Below are positions 5,260-15,700 of a DNA stretch of 64,000 nucleotides, in pieces. The notes under the pieces were generated by a model. That model was not told the DNA's origin. It did no database searches and was given only the letters and a program-made list of their open reading frames with translations. Both the position numbers and the translations under genes were made by a program. The stretch lies in assembly GCF_016428805.1 (NCBI RefSeq), contig NZ_JAELTJ010000004.1, positions 46,337-110,336 on the forward strand. Reading direction: 5' to 3'. The DNA comes from Achromobacter sp. ASV32. GTDB taxonomy: Bacteria; Pseudomonadota; Gammaproteobacteria; Burkholderiales; Burkholderiaceae_B. How positions within the stretch are numbered: position 1 is the stretch's first letter; every line of letters begins with the position of its first letter.

Positions 5260-8061
5260 ATGTTTAAGTTCCTGAAGACCTTTTTTTCCTCCGCGGCCGG
5301 GCTGCGGCGATCGGGGCGCCACTTCCGGCGTTCCCCCATGCTTGAACAAGGCAGCGGGCAGGCGGCCGCGGCATCCTCCGACGCCTCGCGCCGTGCCAAC
5401 CGCCGCATGCTGGATGTGGCGAGCATGGACTTCGATGCGCTGTTTGCGATGTTCCGCAGCGGCCGCGGCGGTCTGTCGCAGGCTCAGGCCGAAGAAGCCC
5501 GCGCCCGCTACGGCGCCAACGAGGTGGATCATGAAAAGCCGCTGACCTGGCATGCGCACCTGTGGCAGTCCTTCCGCAACCCCTTCAACCTGCTCCTGAC
5601 CGGCCTGGCGACCCTGTCCTGGGTCACCGATGTGTACATGGCCGAGCCCGACGAGCAGTCCTGGAAGAGCGTCATCATCATCGGTTCCATGGTGGTCATT
5701 TCCACGCTCTTGCGCTTTGTGCAGGAGCGGCGCTCGAACCGTGCTGCCGAAGCCCTGAAGGCCATGGTGCAGAACACCGCCACCGTCCTGCGCAGCGACA
5801 CCGCCGGCATGGCCGAAGGCAACGGCCAGCGTGTTTTCGGCGTCTCGCTGCACGCCTGCGGCTCGCGCCAGATCGAAGTGCCGCTGGCCGAACTGGTGCC
5901 CGGCGACGTGGTGCTGCTGTCGGCCGGCGACATGATCCCGGCCGACTGCCGCATCCTGGGGGCCAAGGACCTGTTCATCGCGCAGGCCGCGCTGACCGGC
6001 GAATCGCTGCCGGTGGAAAAATACGCCGCGCAGCGCGCCGCGACCGCCAACGCGCTCGAGCTGGAGAACATGGCCTTCATGGGGACCAACGTGGTCAGCG
6101 GATCCGGCAGCGCGCTGGTGGTTGCGACCGGGGCCGGCACCTACTTCGGCCAACTGGCCGGGCGCGTGACCCAGACCTCGCGCATCCCCACGCAATTCCA
6201 GCAGGGCATCAACCGCGTGAGCTGGGTGCTGATCCGCTTCATGCTGGTGATGGCGCCGGTCGTGCTCTTGATCAACGGTTTCACCAAGGGCGATTGGCTC
6301 GAGGCACTGCTCTTCGCGCTGGCGATCGCCGTGGGCCTGACCCCGGAAATGCTGCCCATGATCGTTACCGCCACGCTGGCCAAGGGCGCCGTGCGGATGT
6401 CGCGGCGCAAGGTCGTGGTCAAGCGCCTGGACGCCATCCAGAACCTGGGCGCGATGAATGTGCTGTGCACCGACAAGACCGGCACCCTGACGCAGGACCG
6501 CATCGTGCTCGAGCGTCACACCGACGTGTACGGCGCCACCAGCGATGACGTGCTGGCCTATGCCTACCTGAACAGCTACTACCAGACCGGCCTGAAGAAC
6601 CTGCTGGATGTGGCGGTGCTGCGTCATGCCGAGGTCGAGCGCAAGCTGGACCTGGCCGCCAAGTACCGCAAGATCGACGAGATCCCATTCGATTTCTCGC
6701 GCCGCCGCATGTCGGTGGTGGTCAGCGAAACCGAGAACGGGCGCGAGCACCACGAGCTGATCTGCAAGGGCGCCCTGGAAGAAATGCTGTCGGTCTGCAC
6801 CCGCCTGCGGGTGGGCAGCGACGTGCACCTGCTGACCGATGCGCGGCGCGCGGATATCCGCCGCGTGACGGCCGACCTGAACCGCGACGGGCTGCGCGTG
6901 ATCGCGGTGGGCGTACGCGAATTGCCGCCCACGCAGCCCGCCTACGGCGTGGCGGATGAGTCCGACCTGGTGCTGGTGGGCTACATCGCCTTCCTGGACC
7001 CTCCCAAGGAATCCACCGGCCCGGCGTTGGCGGCCCTGCGCGGGTCGGGCATCGAAGTGAAGGTGCTGACCGGCGATGTGGAACTGGTCACGCAGAAGGT
7101 CTGCCGCGAAGTGGGGTTCGAGGTCCGCAAGGTCTATCTGGGCGAGCAGATCGAAGCGATGGACGACGCCCGCCTGGCGGTGGCCGTGGGCGAGGCCAAC
7201 GTGTTTGCCCGGCTCACGCCGGCGCACAAAGAGCGCATCGTGCACATGCTGCGCGCCCAAGGCAATACGGTGGGGTTCATGGGGGACGGCATCAACGATG
7301 CGCCGGCCCTGCGGGCGGCGGATGTGGGGATTTCCGTCGATTCCGCGGTGGACATCTCGAAGGAAGCGGCCGACATCATCCTGCTGGAAAAAAGCCTGAT
7401 GGTGCTGGAAGACGGTGTGATCGAAGGCCGCAAGACCTTCTGCAACATGCTCAAGTACCTGAAGATGACCGCCAGTTCGAACTTCGGCAACGTCTTCTCG
7501 GTCCTGGTGGCCAGCGCCTTCCTGCCGTTCCTGCCGATGCTGCCGATCCACTTGCTGCTGCAGAATTTGATGTATGACATATCGCAGACGGCGATTCCGT
7601 TCGACAATGTCGACGCGGAACTTCTGAAGAAACCCCAACAGTGGGACCCCGCGGGCCTGGGGCGCTTCATGGTGTTTTTCGGCCCTATCAGCTCCATTTT
7701 CGACATCGCCACCTACGCACTCATGTGGTACGTGTTTCAGGCCAACGCGCCTGAACACCAGACGCTGTTCCAGTCGGGCTGGTTCGTCGAAGGGCTGTTG
7801 TCGCAGACGCTCATTGTGCATATGATCCGCACACGCAAGATTCCCTTCCTGCAGAGCCGCGCCGCCTGGCCGCTGATGGCGATGACGGTGATGGTGGTCG
7901 GGTTGGGGCTGTTCCTGCCGTTTTCGCCCCTGGCCGGCTACTTCCAGTTGCAGGCGCTGCCGTGGTCGTACTTCCCGTGGCTGGTGGGCATCCTGCTCAG
8001 CTACTGCGTCCTGACGCAGTTGCTCAAGGGTATCTGGGTCCGCCGCTACGGCTGGCAATAG
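5260..8061 (+). CDS. mgtA: Mg2+-importing P-type ATPase (type IIIB)
   Basis: A 933-residue protein. ATG 5260 was chosen because MFKFLKTFF matches the usual MgtA N-terminus; the longer frame from 5152 reads through leader sequence. Motifs in order: LTGES (actuator), GLTPEMLPM in membrane helix 4, CTDKTGTLT with the phosphorylated Asp, KGALEEM in the nucleotide domain, and GDGINDAPAL in the hinge. About ten membrane helices are visible, with the C-terminal block at about 745-925. It imports Mg2+ at the cost of ATP under magnesium limitation. No Shine-Dalgarno is evident before 5260, so translation may depend on leader structure. Confidence 0.95.
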   Translation: MFKFLKTFFSSAAGLRRSGRHFRRSPMLEQGSGQAAAASSDASRRANRRMLDVASMDFDALFAMFRSGRGGLSQAQAEEARARYGANEVDHEKPLTWHAHLWQSFRNPFNLLLTGLATLSWVTDVYMAEPDEQSWKSVIIIGSMVVISTLLRFVQERRSNRAAEALKAMVQNTATVLRSDTAGMAEGNGQRVFGVSLHACGSRQIEVPLAELVPGDVVLLSAGDMIPADCRILGAKDLFIAQAALTGESLPVEKYAAQRAATANALELENMAFMGTNVVSGSGSALVVATGAGTYFGQLAGRVTQTSRIPTQFQQGINRVSWVLIRFMLVMAPVVLLINGFTKGDWLEALLFALAIAVGLTPEMLPMIVTATLAKGAVRMSRRKVVVKRLDAIQNLGAMNVLCTDKTGTLTQDRIVLERHTDVYGATSDDVLAYAYLNSYYQTGLKNLLDVAVLRHAEVERKLDLAAKYRKIDEIPFDFSRRRMSVVVSETENGREHHELICKGALEEMLSVCTRLRVGSDVHLLTDARRADIRRVTADLNRDGLRVIAVGVRELPPTQPAYGVADESDLVLVGYIAFLDPPKESTGPALAALRGSGIEVKVLTGDVELVTQKVCREVGFEVRKVYLGEQIEAMDDARLAVAVGEANVFARLTPAHKERIVHMLRAQGNTVGFMGDGINDAPALRAADVGISVDSAVDISKEAADIILLEKSLMVLEDGVIEGRKTFCNMLKYLKMTASSNFGNVFSVLVASAFLPFLPMLPIHLLLQNLMYDISQTAIPFDNVDAELLKKPQQWDPAGLGRFMVFFGPISSIFDIATYALMWYVFQANAPEHQTLFQSGWFVEGLLSQTLIVHMIRTRKIPFLQSRAAWPLMAMTVMVVGLGLFLPFSPLAGYFQLQALPWSYFPWLVGILLSYCVLTQLLKGIWVRRYGWQ

Positions 8062-8118
8062 TCAAACCGAACCACCTGGCGGCGGGCATGTGGCCCGCCG
8101 AAAATTCAGGAGATAGCT

Positions 8119-9225
8119 ATGAGAATCACGACTGTTGCCACGACGCTGATGGCGGGCGCGGCAAGTATTCCCCTGATGGCGCACGCGGCCGGCGACAGCC
8201 CGGGCGTGCAACTGTACGGCGTGGTCGACGCCGGCATCGCCACCACCCATACGTCGGGCCAGGGCAGCCATAGCGGCCTGCTCAACGGCGGCCTGACCGA
8301 TTCCCTGTGGGGCCTGCGCGGCAGCGAAGACCTGGGTGATGGCTGGCACACCCGCTTCCAATTGGAAAGCGGCTTCGATCCGTCCACCGGCAAGCGCGCC
8401 GATGATGACCGCCTGTTCAACTACGGTGCCTGGGTCGGCCTGGCGCATGAGCGCTACGGTGACCTGCGCCTGGGCCGCCAATACACCGTCGGCAAGACCT
8501 ACGGTAATGCGCTGGAGCTGGCCTCCTGGAAGGAAATGGGCATGGGCGCCACCTTCAAGGCGTCCGACAACTATCAGTTCAGCAACCTGGTCAACTACTA
8601 CACGCCCACCTGGCAGGGTTTCCAGGCCGGCATCGGCTATGCCTTCGACGCCGATGGCCGCGACCGCTTCCAGACCGCCGCCAACAACCGCGCGCTCAGC
8701 CTGGGCCTGAAATACGAGGATGGACCGCTCCTGGCGGTGGCCACCTGGGACCAGATGCGCCTGGCGGAGCCGCCCGCCGGCAACAATGGGCGGCCGCAGG
8801 CGGTGCAATTGGGGGCCTCCTATGACTTCGAGGTCGTCAAGGTGTCGGTGGCCTGGTCGCGCCAGCGCAACGGCTACGTCGGTCTGGACGGCGGCGATCC
8901 CGATAATCTCGGCCAGAACCTGGGACCGGCGGCGTTCGCCCGCGGGGGCGCCGTCAATGCCTGGCTGCTGGGCGCCAGCGTGCCGGTGGGCCATGGCGCC
9001 GTGGTGGCGCAGTGGTCGCTGGCCAGCCCGGACTGGAAGTGGGAAGACGGCTCCAGGGCGCGTAATGCGCAGCTGGTGACCCTGGGGTATACCTATGACC
9101 TGTCGCCGCGTACCACGCTCTATGCGTTCGCCGGTTACGCGTCCAACTACACCCTGGATAACCAGTTCGATCCGGGCCATTCCCATACCTCGCGTTTTGG
9201 CACGGGCATTTCGCACCGGTTCTGA
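8119..9225 (+). CDS. Gram-negative general porin (Burkholderiales OmpC/Omp32 type)
   Basis: A 368-residue outer-membrane protein with a signal peptide ending near AHA (residue 22), then GVQLYGVVDAGI, the typical first strand of betaproteobacterial porins. GLRGSEDLG and RLGRQYT are family hallmarks, and the chain ends in Phe as needed for BAM-dependent insertion. An AGGAG precedes ATG 8119. It starts 57 bases after mgtA on the same strand, so read-through from the magnesium leader is possible; I see no clear terminator between them. Confidence 0.92.
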   Translation: MRITTVATTLMAGAASIPLMAHAAGDSPGVQLYGVVDAGIATTHTSGQGSHSGLLNGGLTDSLWGLRGSEDLGDGWHTRFQLESGFDPSTGKRADDDRLFNYGAWVGLAHERYGDLRLGRQYTVGKTYGNALELASWKEMGMGATFKASDNYQFSNLVNYYTPTWQGFQAGIGYAFDADGRDRFQTAANNRALSLGLKYEDGPLLAVATWDQMRLAEPPAGNNGRPQAVQLGASYDFEVVKVSVAWSRQRNGYVGLDGGDPDNLGQNLGPAAFARGGAVNAWLLGASVPVGHGAVVAQWSLASPDWKWEDGSRARNAQLVTLGYTYDLSPRTTLYAFAGYASNYTLDNQFDPGHSHTSRFGTGISHRF

Positions 9226-9312
9226 GCCGGACGGGGGGCGTCCGGGTCCACTACAATCGACCCGGTTGCGCATTTTGGCCCGGGCGGCTTTCCCCCCGGC
9301 GGCATTTTCCGG

Positions 9313-10188
9313 ATGACCCGCATGGACAGTCTCGAATGGCTCATACCCTGGGAGTTCTCTCCCACGCTGGTGGCCTCCTTCCTGGTGGCCATCGTGCTGT
9401 TCGTGCGCGGCCAGCGCGTCCATCATGTATCGGGCGCGCGCCGCGTGCTGTTCTGGGTCGGCATGGTGCTGCTGTACCTGTCCCTGCACACGCGGCTGGA
9501 CTATTACGCCGAGCGGATGTTCTTCATTCATCGCATCCAGCATCTGGTGCTGCACCACCTGGGGCCGTTGCTCGTCATGGCGGCTTTTCCTGGCCAGGCC
9601 ATGCGTGCGGGCCTGCCGATGTCCTGGCGCATCCGGCTGCGTGATTTCCTGCGCACGGGGTGGGGGCGCGGCACGGTGGCCGTGCTGACCAACAAGATCT
9701 TCGTGCCGACCTTGTTCGTATTTCTGGTGCTGGTCTGGCTGATCCCGTCGGTGCAGTTCTATTCCATGCTCGACTGGCGGCTGTATCGCCTGATGAACTG
9801 GTCCGTGGTGATCAGCGGCTTCATGTACTGGAACCTGATCCTGGACCGGCGTCCCAGTCCGCCTGCCGCGATGACGCCGGGCGGCCGCGTGATTTCACCG
9901 ATCCTGACCATGCTGCCGCAAATGGTGGCGGGGGCGGTCATCGCCTTCACCGAAAGCGATATCTATCCGCTGTTCGAGCTGTGCGGCCGCGCCATCGCGA
10001 TGTCGGCGCAAACAGACCAGACCATCGGCGGCCTGACCATGTGGATTCCGGCCGCGCTGGTGGAAGTGATCGGCTTGATGGTGGCCCTGGGGACGCTGAT
10101 GCGGCTGTCGGCCAAGGGCCGTCTGCGCAAGGCCGATCGCGAGGCCATGGCGCAGGCCCGTGCCCGGGCCCGGGCCGCGTCCGTCTGA
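9313..10188 (+). CDS. CtaG-like (caa3-type) cytochrome c oxidase assembly membrane protein
   Basis: A 291-residue polytopic protein with about seven transmembrane segments. The HRIQHLVLHHLGPLL segment (about residues 76-90) carries the conserved histidines of the caa3_CtaG family. It continues with WNLILDRRPSPP in a loop and MLPQMVAGAVI in a later helix. Members help assemble the copper centre of heme-copper oxidases. The start may be ATG 9313 or 9322. A TACAAT at 9251-9256 may be a -10 element. No oxidase genes are in the window. Confidence 0.8.
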   Translation: MTRMDSLEWLIPWEFSPTLVASFLVAIVLFVRGQRVHHVSGARRVLFWVGMVLLYLSLHTRLDYYAERMFFIHRIQHLVLHHLGPLLVMAAFPGQAMRAGLPMSWRIRLRDFLRTGWGRGTVAVLTNKIFVPTLFVFLVLVWLIPSVQFYSMLDWRLYRLMNWSVVISGFMYWNLILDRRPSPPAAMTPGGRVISPILTMLPQMVAGAVIAFTESDIYPLFELCGRAIAMSAQTDQTIGGLTMWIPAALVEVIGLMVALGTLMRLSAKGRLRKADREAMAQARARARAASV

Positions 10189-10246
10189 AGCCTGCCGTGG
10201 CCGAGGTACCGCCTGGCGCGCCCGATCGGGAGGCGCGCCTGCCGGA

Positions 10247-11098
10247 TCAGTCCGGCAGCAGGCCGTGGTACTTCCTGCCCAGCGCCACGGTGGCCTGGAA
10301 CATGCCTGCCTTGCTGCCGCAGTCGTAGCGCGTGCCTTCGTAGCGATGCGCGTACACCGCGCGTTCGCGCATCATCGAGGCGATGCCGTCGGTCAGCTGG
10401 ATCTCGTTGCCCGCACCCATCTTGGTCGAACGCAGATGGTCGAAGATCGCAGCTTCCAGCACGTATCGGCCCACCACCGCCAGCGTCGAGGGCGCGGCTG
10501 CGGGATCGGGCTTTTCAACGATATGGGTCACGCGCTCGGTGCGGCCGTCGGCCTTGGCATCGCCGGCCCGGGTAGCCACGATGCCGTATTTGCGCGTGTC
10601 TTCGCGCGGCACGTCCTGCACGCCCAGCACGCTGGCGTTCTGCAGCATGGCAACGTCCACCAATTGCTTCAGGGCGGGGGCGTCGCCGTCGATCAGGTCG
10701 TCGGCCAGCAGCACGGCGAAGGGCTCATCGCCCACGGCCGGCGCCGCCGACAGCACGGCGTGGCCCAGGCCCAGCGGCGCCGACTGGCGAATATAGAGGC
10801 AATTGACGTGGGCAGGTAGAATGCCCCGCACCATCGCCAGAAGCTCGTGTTTGCCTTTGCTTTCAAGGTCGGACTCGAGCTCGGGGGCGGAGTCGAAGTG
10901 GTCTTCGATGGCGCGCTTGTTGCGGCCCGTCACGAAGATCAGGTCCGTGATGCCTGCCGCCACGGCCTCTTCGACGGCGTACTGGATCAGCGGCTTGTCG
11001 ACGACGGGCAGCATTTCCTTGGGCATTGCCTTGGTGGCGGGCAGGAAACGCGTGCCCATGCCGGCGACAGGGAAAACGGCTTTACGGACGGGACGCAT
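10247..11098 (-). CDS. galU: UTP-glucose-1-phosphate uridylyltransferase
   Basis: A 283-residue protein beginning [17 protein letters not shown], where [17 protein letters not shown] is the nucleotide-binding and catalytic loop of GalU. VEKP and [10 protein letters not shown] are further family signatures. It makes UDP-glucose for cell-envelope polysaccharide and galactose metabolism. The open frame extends far upstream, but ATG 11098 gives the family N-terminus, and the extension overlaps the divergent bepA-like gene. It is convergent with ctaG. Confidence 0.95.
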   Translation of the reverse strand: MRPVRKAVFPVAGMGTRFLPATKAMPKEMLPVVDKPLIQYAVEEAVAAGITDLIFVTGRNKRAIEDHFDSAPELESDLESKGKHELLAMVRGILPAHVNCLYIRQSAPLGLGHAVLSAAPAVGDEPFAVLLADDLIDGDAPALKQLVDVAMLQNASVLGVQDVPREDTRKYGIVATRAGDAKADGRTERVTHIVEKPDPAAAPSTLAVVGRYVLEAAIFDHLRSTKMGAGNEIQLTDGIASMMRERAVYAHRYEGTRYDCGSKAGMFQATVALGRKYHGLLPD

Positions 11099-11155
11099 TG
11101 AAACCTCGTAGGGGGTAACGATGAAACATTTTAAGCGCATCGCTATCATAGGCTT

Positions 11156-12679
11156 ATGAACCGCAGGAAAATGCCATCCATTTGCTCGATTGCGCAGCGG
11201 GGCGCGATCGCCGGAATCTGCTTCGCCCTGGTCGCGCCGACCTTGCCGGTGGCCGCCTGGGCCCAGCCCGTGGGCTTGCCCACGATGGGCGCCGCCTCCG
11301 CCGCGGATCTTTCCCCCATGCTGGAGCGCAGCCTGGGGGAAGCCATCATGTCGCAGGGGCGCCGCGACCCCACCTATATCGACGACCCCGAACTCAGCCA
11401 GTACCTCACCACCATGGGGCGCAAGCTGGCGGCGTTTTCGCCCGGCGCGGTGCCTGATGTCGAGATGTTCGGCGTGCGCGACCCCGAGATCAACGCTTTC
11501 GCCATGCCGGGCGGGTTCATTGGCGTCAATACCGGGCTGATCGTGTCCTCGGGCAGCGAGTCCGAGCTGGCGGCGGTACTGGCGCACGAAATCGGCCACG
11601 TCGTGCAGCGTCACATCGCGCGCGGCATGACCCAGCAGAACCAGAACAGCATGGTGATGCTGGCCAGCCTGGCCGGCGCACTGCTGGCCGCGCTGGCCGG
11701 CGGCGGGGGCAACCTGGCGATGGGCGTGGCCGCGTTCGGCCAGGCCGCCGCCATCAATCGCCAATTGGGCTTTTCCCGCGACGCCGAGCGCGAGGCCGAC
11801 CGGGCGGGCTTCACGATGCTGACCAAGGCCGGCTACGACGCCGAGGGCATGGCGCAGATGTTCTCGCGCCTGATGAACGCATCGCGCCTGAACGAAGGCG
11901 CGGGCGGCGGCTCGTGGGCCAGTACCCACCCGCTGTCCATCGAGCGTATGTCCGATGTGCAGAACCGCGTGCGTTCGCTGCCGCCCGCGCGCCACGTCGA
12001 CAGCGACGACTTCTGGTACGTGCGCGCCAAGATGCGCGTGGTGCAGGGGCGCGACGCGGTCAGCCTGCGGTCGGCCACCCAGCAATTGCAGGACGAGGCC
12101 CAGGCCCTGTCCGGCGTGCGTCGCTCGGCCGCGTACTATGGCCTGGCGTTGCAGGCCTTCCAGCGCAACAGTCTGGATGAGGCCGAACGCAATATGGGGC
12201 TGGCCTCGGCCGACGGGCGCGATTCGCCGCAAATGGCCAAGCTCGCCGTCGATATCGCGCTGGCCCGCAAGGACTACCGGCGTGCGCAGGACCTGGCGCA
12301 GGCCGCCACGCGCCGCTGGCCCGAGCAACGGGCGCTGGGCCTGGCCTACGCCACCGCGCTGCAGGCTAATGGCCGCCATGCCGAGGCGCAGGACTACCTG
12401 CGCGCCAAGATCAAGCAATGGGGCTCGGACGAGCCCAGTCTCTACCAGATGCTGGCGCAAAGCGAAGAGCGCAACGGCAAGCCGGTGCAGGCGCGCCGGG
12501 ACCTGGCGCGCTACTACGTCATGACCGGCGCCTTCGCGGCGGCCGAGTCGCAGTTGCAGCAGGCGCGCAGCATGTCTACCGACTTCTACGAGCAGTCGCA
12601 GATCGATGTGCAGATCAAGGAAGTGAAGGACAAGCTGGCCGAAGAGCGCCAGTTGCTGGAACGCTTCAAGTCGGGTTGA
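11156..12679 (+). CDS. periplasmic M48 metalloprotease with TPR repeats (BepA/YfgC-like)
   Basis: A 507-residue protein. The signal peptide ends about AWAQP (residue 38). The zinc motif HEIGH followed by VVQRH lies near residues 144-153, and the third ligand is in EREADRAGF about 60 residues later. The C-terminal half (about 290-500) is helical TPR-like repeat sequence. BepA-type proteins assist or degrade outer-membrane proteins such as LptD at the BAM complex. It is divergent from galU across 57 bases holding a TATCAT that may be its -10. Confidence 0.88.
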   Translation: MNRRKMPSICSIAQRGAIAGICFALVAPTLPVAAWAQPVGLPTMGAASAADLSPMLERSLGEAIMSQGRRDPTYIDDPELSQYLTTMGRKLAAFSPGAVPDVEMFGVRDPEINAFAMPGGFIGVNTGLIVSSGSESELAAVLAHEIGHVVQRHIARGMTQQNQNSMVMLASLAGALLAALAGGGGNLAMGVAAFGQAAAINRQLGFSRDAEREADRAGFTMLTKAGYDAEGMAQMFSRLMNASRLNEGAGGGSWASTHPLSIERMSDVQNRVRSLPPARHVDSDDFWYVRAKMRVVQGRDAVSLRSATQQLQDEAQALSGVRRSAAYYGLALQAFQRNSLDEAERNMGLASADGRDSPQMAKLAVDIALARKDYRRAQDLAQAATRRWPEQRALGLAYATALQANGRHAEAQDYLRAKIKQWGSDEPSLYQMLAQSEERNGKPVQARRDLARYYVMTGAFAAAESQLQQARSMSTDFYEQSQIDVQIKEVKDKLAEERQLLERFKSG

Positions 12680-12725
12680 TGCCGGCCGGGCTCGCCACGC
12701 GCGGATCTACCCCCGATGCGCGGCG

Positions 12726-13826
12726 TTACAGCCCGGTCTCGAAGAAGCGGCCCAGGCGCTGCGGCAACCACCCCAGGTGCGCCGGGAAGGCGCCCGTCGG
12801 AAAGCCGGCATGGCCGCCGTCCGTGGGCTGGTGCAGCAGGATGCTGGACGAGCATTCGTCCGGCTTGGGCAGGGCGCTGGCCGGAATGAACGGATCGTTC
12901 AACGCGTTGAGCACCAGCGTCGGCACCGATATCTGCGGCAGCCACGGCTTGCTGGACGCGCGGGTCCAGTAATCGAGGGCATTGCGGAACCCGTGCATCG
13001 GCGCGGTGTAGGCGTCATCGAAGTCGCGCAGATCGCGCGCATGCGCGATGCGCATGACGTCGATGGCACCCGGATAGCGATGGGCCTTTTCCAGCACTTT
13101 GTGCTTGAGCGTCTTGAGGAAATGGCCCGTGTAGACCTTGCGGTTGAAGAGCCCCGTGGACAGGGTCTTGCCGCAGGCCACGAGGTCCAGGGGCACGGAC
13201 ACGCCGGCGCACGCGGTCAGCCAGGACGTGTCTTCGTGGTGCTCGCCCAGGTACTTGAGCAGCGCATTGCCGCCCAGTGACACGCCCACGGCGTGCCAGC
13301 GCGCGTGCGGAATGCGGTCGCGCACCGTCTTGAGCAGGAAACCGACCTCGGCGGAATCGCCGGAATAATAGGCGCGCGCCAGGCGGTTGGGCACGCCCGA
13401 GCAGCCGCGGAAGTGCGCAATGACGACGATCCAGCCGCGCGCCCGGAAGTGATGCGCGATGGACTGCGCGTAGCGGCTGTTGCTGCCGCCTTCCAGGCCA
13501 TGGAACAGCAGCAGGGCCGGCGTGTCGGCGGTTTGCGGCAGCGATTTCCAGTCGGCGTCGGTCATCCAGCGGGCCGCGGCGGTCTTGCCGTTGGCCACGG
13601 GGCCTTGTCCGCTGACCGGCGCGCCGTCGGCCGCCTTGTGCGGGAACAGTCCGGGACCGGTCCAGTCGAAATCGACGAAATCGGTGTCAGGCGTTTCGAC
13701 ACGGTCGCGCACGAAAGCGATGCGGTGGTACTGCGCGAACAGCGCGGCGTAGACCGTCTGGGCATCGCCTCCGGGCAACCAGGAGGGAACAGGGCAGGGC
13801 GTGGTATCGAAACGAGCAGCAGCCAA
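12726..13826 (-). CDS. YheT-like alpha/beta hydrolase
   Basis: A 366-residue cytoplasmic hydrolase. LLFHGLEGGSNSRYA is the family oxyanion region, GVSLGGNALLKYLG (about residue 195) carries the nucleophile Ser in GxSxG context, NALNDPFIP the acid and DGGHAGF the catalytic His. This matches the YheT/ABHD family of putative esterases, whose substrate is unknown. It starts 17 bases after the NTF2-like gene on the same strand, in a run ilvE, zinc finger, NTF2-like, yheT, suggesting an operon. Confidence 0.87.
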   Translation of the reverse strand: MAAARFDTTPCPVPSWLPGGDAQTVYAALFAQYHRIAFVRDRVETPDTDFVDFDWTGPGLFPHKAADGAPVSGQGPVANGKTAAARWMTDADWKSLPQTADTPALLLFHGLEGGSNSRYAQSIAHHFRARGWIVVIAHFRGCSGVPNRLARAYYSGDSAEVGFLLKTVRDRIPHARWHAVGVSLGGNALLKYLGEHHEDTSWLTACAGVSVPLDLVACGKTLSTGLFNRKVYTGHFLKTLKHKVLEKAHRYPGAIDVMRIAHARDLRDFDDAYTAPMHGFRNALDYWTRASSKPWLPQISVPTLVLNALNDPFIPASALPKPDECSSSILLHQPTDGGHAGFPTGAFPAHLGWLPQRLGRFFETGL

Positions 13827-13842
13827 AAAAATCCACCCGCCT

Positions 13843-14265
13843 TCAGTGCAGCATGTCGGGTACGTCGTGCAAGTCGAGCACCCCGGCTTCCGTGGGCGCC
13901 GACGAGGCGTGGTGCATCACCATGCGCCAGCCCGTGGGACCCTTGTGGTAGATGTTCGTGGCGTAGCAGTTGGCGAACTGCGTGCCTTCCCGCGTGCGCA
14001 CCGCCACCTGCTCGACCAGCACGTGCACCGCGCACATCATGCTCAGCATGACCAGCGGGCGCAGCGGGCGGATATGCAGGGGGCCGTTGGCCAGCACGTG
14101 TTGCCAGGATTCGTGCACCGCCGAGTGGCCGACGATGCGCAGGCCCCCCGGATGGATGCAGACGACTTCCTCGTCGTCCGCCCACACTTGCATCAGGCGG
14201 ACGGTGTCCCCCTGCTCAAGGGCTTCGTAGAACGCGTGTTCTGCTTCTTCGGGCGTGGCGAACAT
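13843..14265 (-). CDS. NTF2/SnoaL-like small protein
   Basis: A 140-residue protein with an NTF2-like pattern: helical start (TPEEAEHAFYEALEQGD), WADDEEVVCIHPGG, HESWQHVLANGP, then beta strands ending in GWRMVMHHAS. Such folds are cone-shaped and bind small ligands; function is unknown. The start at ATG 14265 gives the compact domain; the longer open frame only reads into the upstream gene. It is probably in the ilvE operon. Confidence 0.75.
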   Translation of the reverse strand: MFATPEEAEHAFYEALEQGDTVRLMQVWADDEEVVCIHPGGLRIVGHSAVHESWQHVLANGPLHIRPLRPLVMLSMMCAVHVLVEQVAVRTREGTQFANCYATNIYHKGPTGWRMVMHHASSAPTEAGVLDLHDVPDMLH

Positions 14266-14300
14266 GATGGCGGGAACGGTTTGGCGGTTGCGGCGAAGGC

Positions 14301-14519
14301 TTAGTGGTGGCCGTGCAGCACGGTGCCGGGCTTGAGCCGGTATTCGGCGCCGCAGTAGGCGCAGCGCGCCGAGCCATTGCGCGCGACGTCCAGGAAGACG
14401 CGCGGATGCATGCTCCACAGCGGGGCCTTGGGGCCCGGACAGAAGACGGGCAGGTCTTCGGCGCCGACTTCAATGACTTCGTGGGGGTGCGGGACGGCGG
14501 CCGGGGCAGCAGCGGTCAT
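14301..14519 (-). CDS. zinc-finger CHCC protein
   Basis: A 72-residue protein with FCPGPKAPLWSMHPRVFLD and CAYCGAEYRL. The Cys, His and two closing Cys match the zf-CHCC domain related to the mitochondrial complex I subunit NDUFS6. It probably binds one zinc. The neighbour upstream on the strand is ilvE, and this pairing recurs in Burkholderiales as far as I know. The exact role is unknown. Confidence 0.82.
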   Translation of the reverse strand: MTAAAPAAVPHPHEVIEVGAEDLPVFCPGPKAPLWSMHPRVFLDVARNGSARCAYCGAEYRLKPGTVLHGHH

Positions 14520-14596
14520 GGAATTTCCTGAATAAAAATACCGGTGGTCGGTAGGTTGGGGCAGTAATGCCGCCCTGGCGGGCAGGGCGGCGCGAA

Positions 14597-15517
14597 TCAG
14601 ACTTTGCTCAGCCAGTGATGGTACTTCGGGTTGCGGCCATTCACCATGTCAAAAAACGCTTTCTGGAGTTTCTCGGTGATGGGGCCGCGCCGTCCCGAGC
14701 CGATCTGGCGGTTGTCGACCTCGCGGATTGGCGTGACTTCGGCGGCGGTGCCGGTGAAGAACGCCTCGTCGGCGATGTAGACGTCGTCGCGGGTCAGGCG
14801 TTTGGTAACAATGCGCAAGCCGAAGTCGGCCGCCAGGGCGTGGATGGTCGAGCGGGTGATGCCGGTCAGGGCCGAGGCGATCTCGGGCTCGCAGAGCACG
14901 CCGTCCTTGACGATGAACAGGTTTTCGCCCGAGCCTTCGGCCACGAAGCCTTCGGTGTCCAGCAGCAGGGCTTCGTCGTAGCCGTCCTGCAGGGCCTCGG
15001 TATTGGCCAGGATCGAGTTGGCGTAGGTGGTGGCCACCTTGGCGCGCGGCATCGTCACATTGACGTGCTGACGGGCGAACGACGACACCTTGACCCGGAT
15101 GCCCTGCGACAGGGCTTCTTCGCCCAGGTAGGCGCCCCAGGGCCAGGCGGCGATCGCCACGTGCACCTTGGCGCCCTTGGGCGACACGCCCATTTTTTCG
15201 GGGCCATAGAACACCAGCGGCCGCAGGTAGGCGGATTCGAGCTTGTTCTCGCGCACCACCATCCGCTGGGCCTCGTTGATCGTGTCGCGATCGAAGGGCA
15301 TCGGGATCTGGTAGATGTGCGCCGAATTGAAGAGCCGGTTGGTGTGGTCTTCGAGGCGGAAGATCGCCGTGCCGATCTCGGCGTGGTAGGCGCGCACGCC
15401 TTCGAAGACCGACAGGCCGTAGTGCAGGGAGTGCGTCAGGACGTGCGTGGTCGCATCGCGCCAGGGCACGAGTTTGCCGTCATACCAGATGAAGCCATCG
15501 CGGTCAGCCATCGACAT
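14597..15517 (-). CDS. ilvE: branched-chain amino acid aminotransferase
   Basis: A 306-residue fold-type IV PLP enzyme. DGFIWYDGKLVPW opens the protein, RAKVATTYANSIL carries the PLP-binding lysine (about residue 160), and EGSGENLFIVKDG and TGITRSTI bind cofactor phosphate. It transfers the amino group of glutamate to the 2-oxo acids of Leu, Ile and Val. ATG 15517 follows GGGAGCAGACC; the ATG six bases later is an alternative. It is divergent from azlCD, which export branched-chain amino acids, so both sides of the divergent promoter concern the same metabolites. Confidence 0.95.
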   Translation of the reverse strand: MSMADRDGFIWYDGKLVPWRDATTHVLTHSLHYGLSVFEGVRAYHAEIGTAIFRLEDHTNRLFNSAHIYQIPMPFDRDTINEAQRMVVRENKLESAYLRPLVFYGPEKMGVSPKGAKVHVAIAAWPWGAYLGEEALSQGIRVKVSSFARQHVNVTMPRAKVATTYANSILANTEALQDGYDEALLLDTEGFVAEGSGENLFIVKDGVLCEPEIASALTGITRSTIHALAADFGLRIVTKRLTRDDVYIADEAFFTGTAAEVTPIREVDNRQIGSGRRGPITEKLQKAFFDMVNGRNPKYHHWLSKV

Positions 15518-15700
15518 GGTCTGCTCCCTCTCAATGTGAGGGCCGTATTGTATCAAGCGGCGAGGTTACAATAGGCCCCTATTCGCGCACCGGCGTGGTG
15601 CCTGCGGGCCTTCCGCGGGCCCGGCACGCGAGCAGGTTGTCGTGCGTTTCCTTCCATAGAGTCTCCATGTCGTCCTGTCCGAATACCCAGGGGTCCGCCG

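Noticed and set aside
4399..8058. 1219-residue open frame opposite mgtA
   Set aside because: Shadow of the real MgtA gene: high-GC codon bias opens the complementary frame. The translation is His/Gln/Arg-rich without motifs.
10247..12460. 737-residue extension of galU
   Set aside because: Only the last 283 residues are GalU; the rest is antisense to the BepA-like protease.
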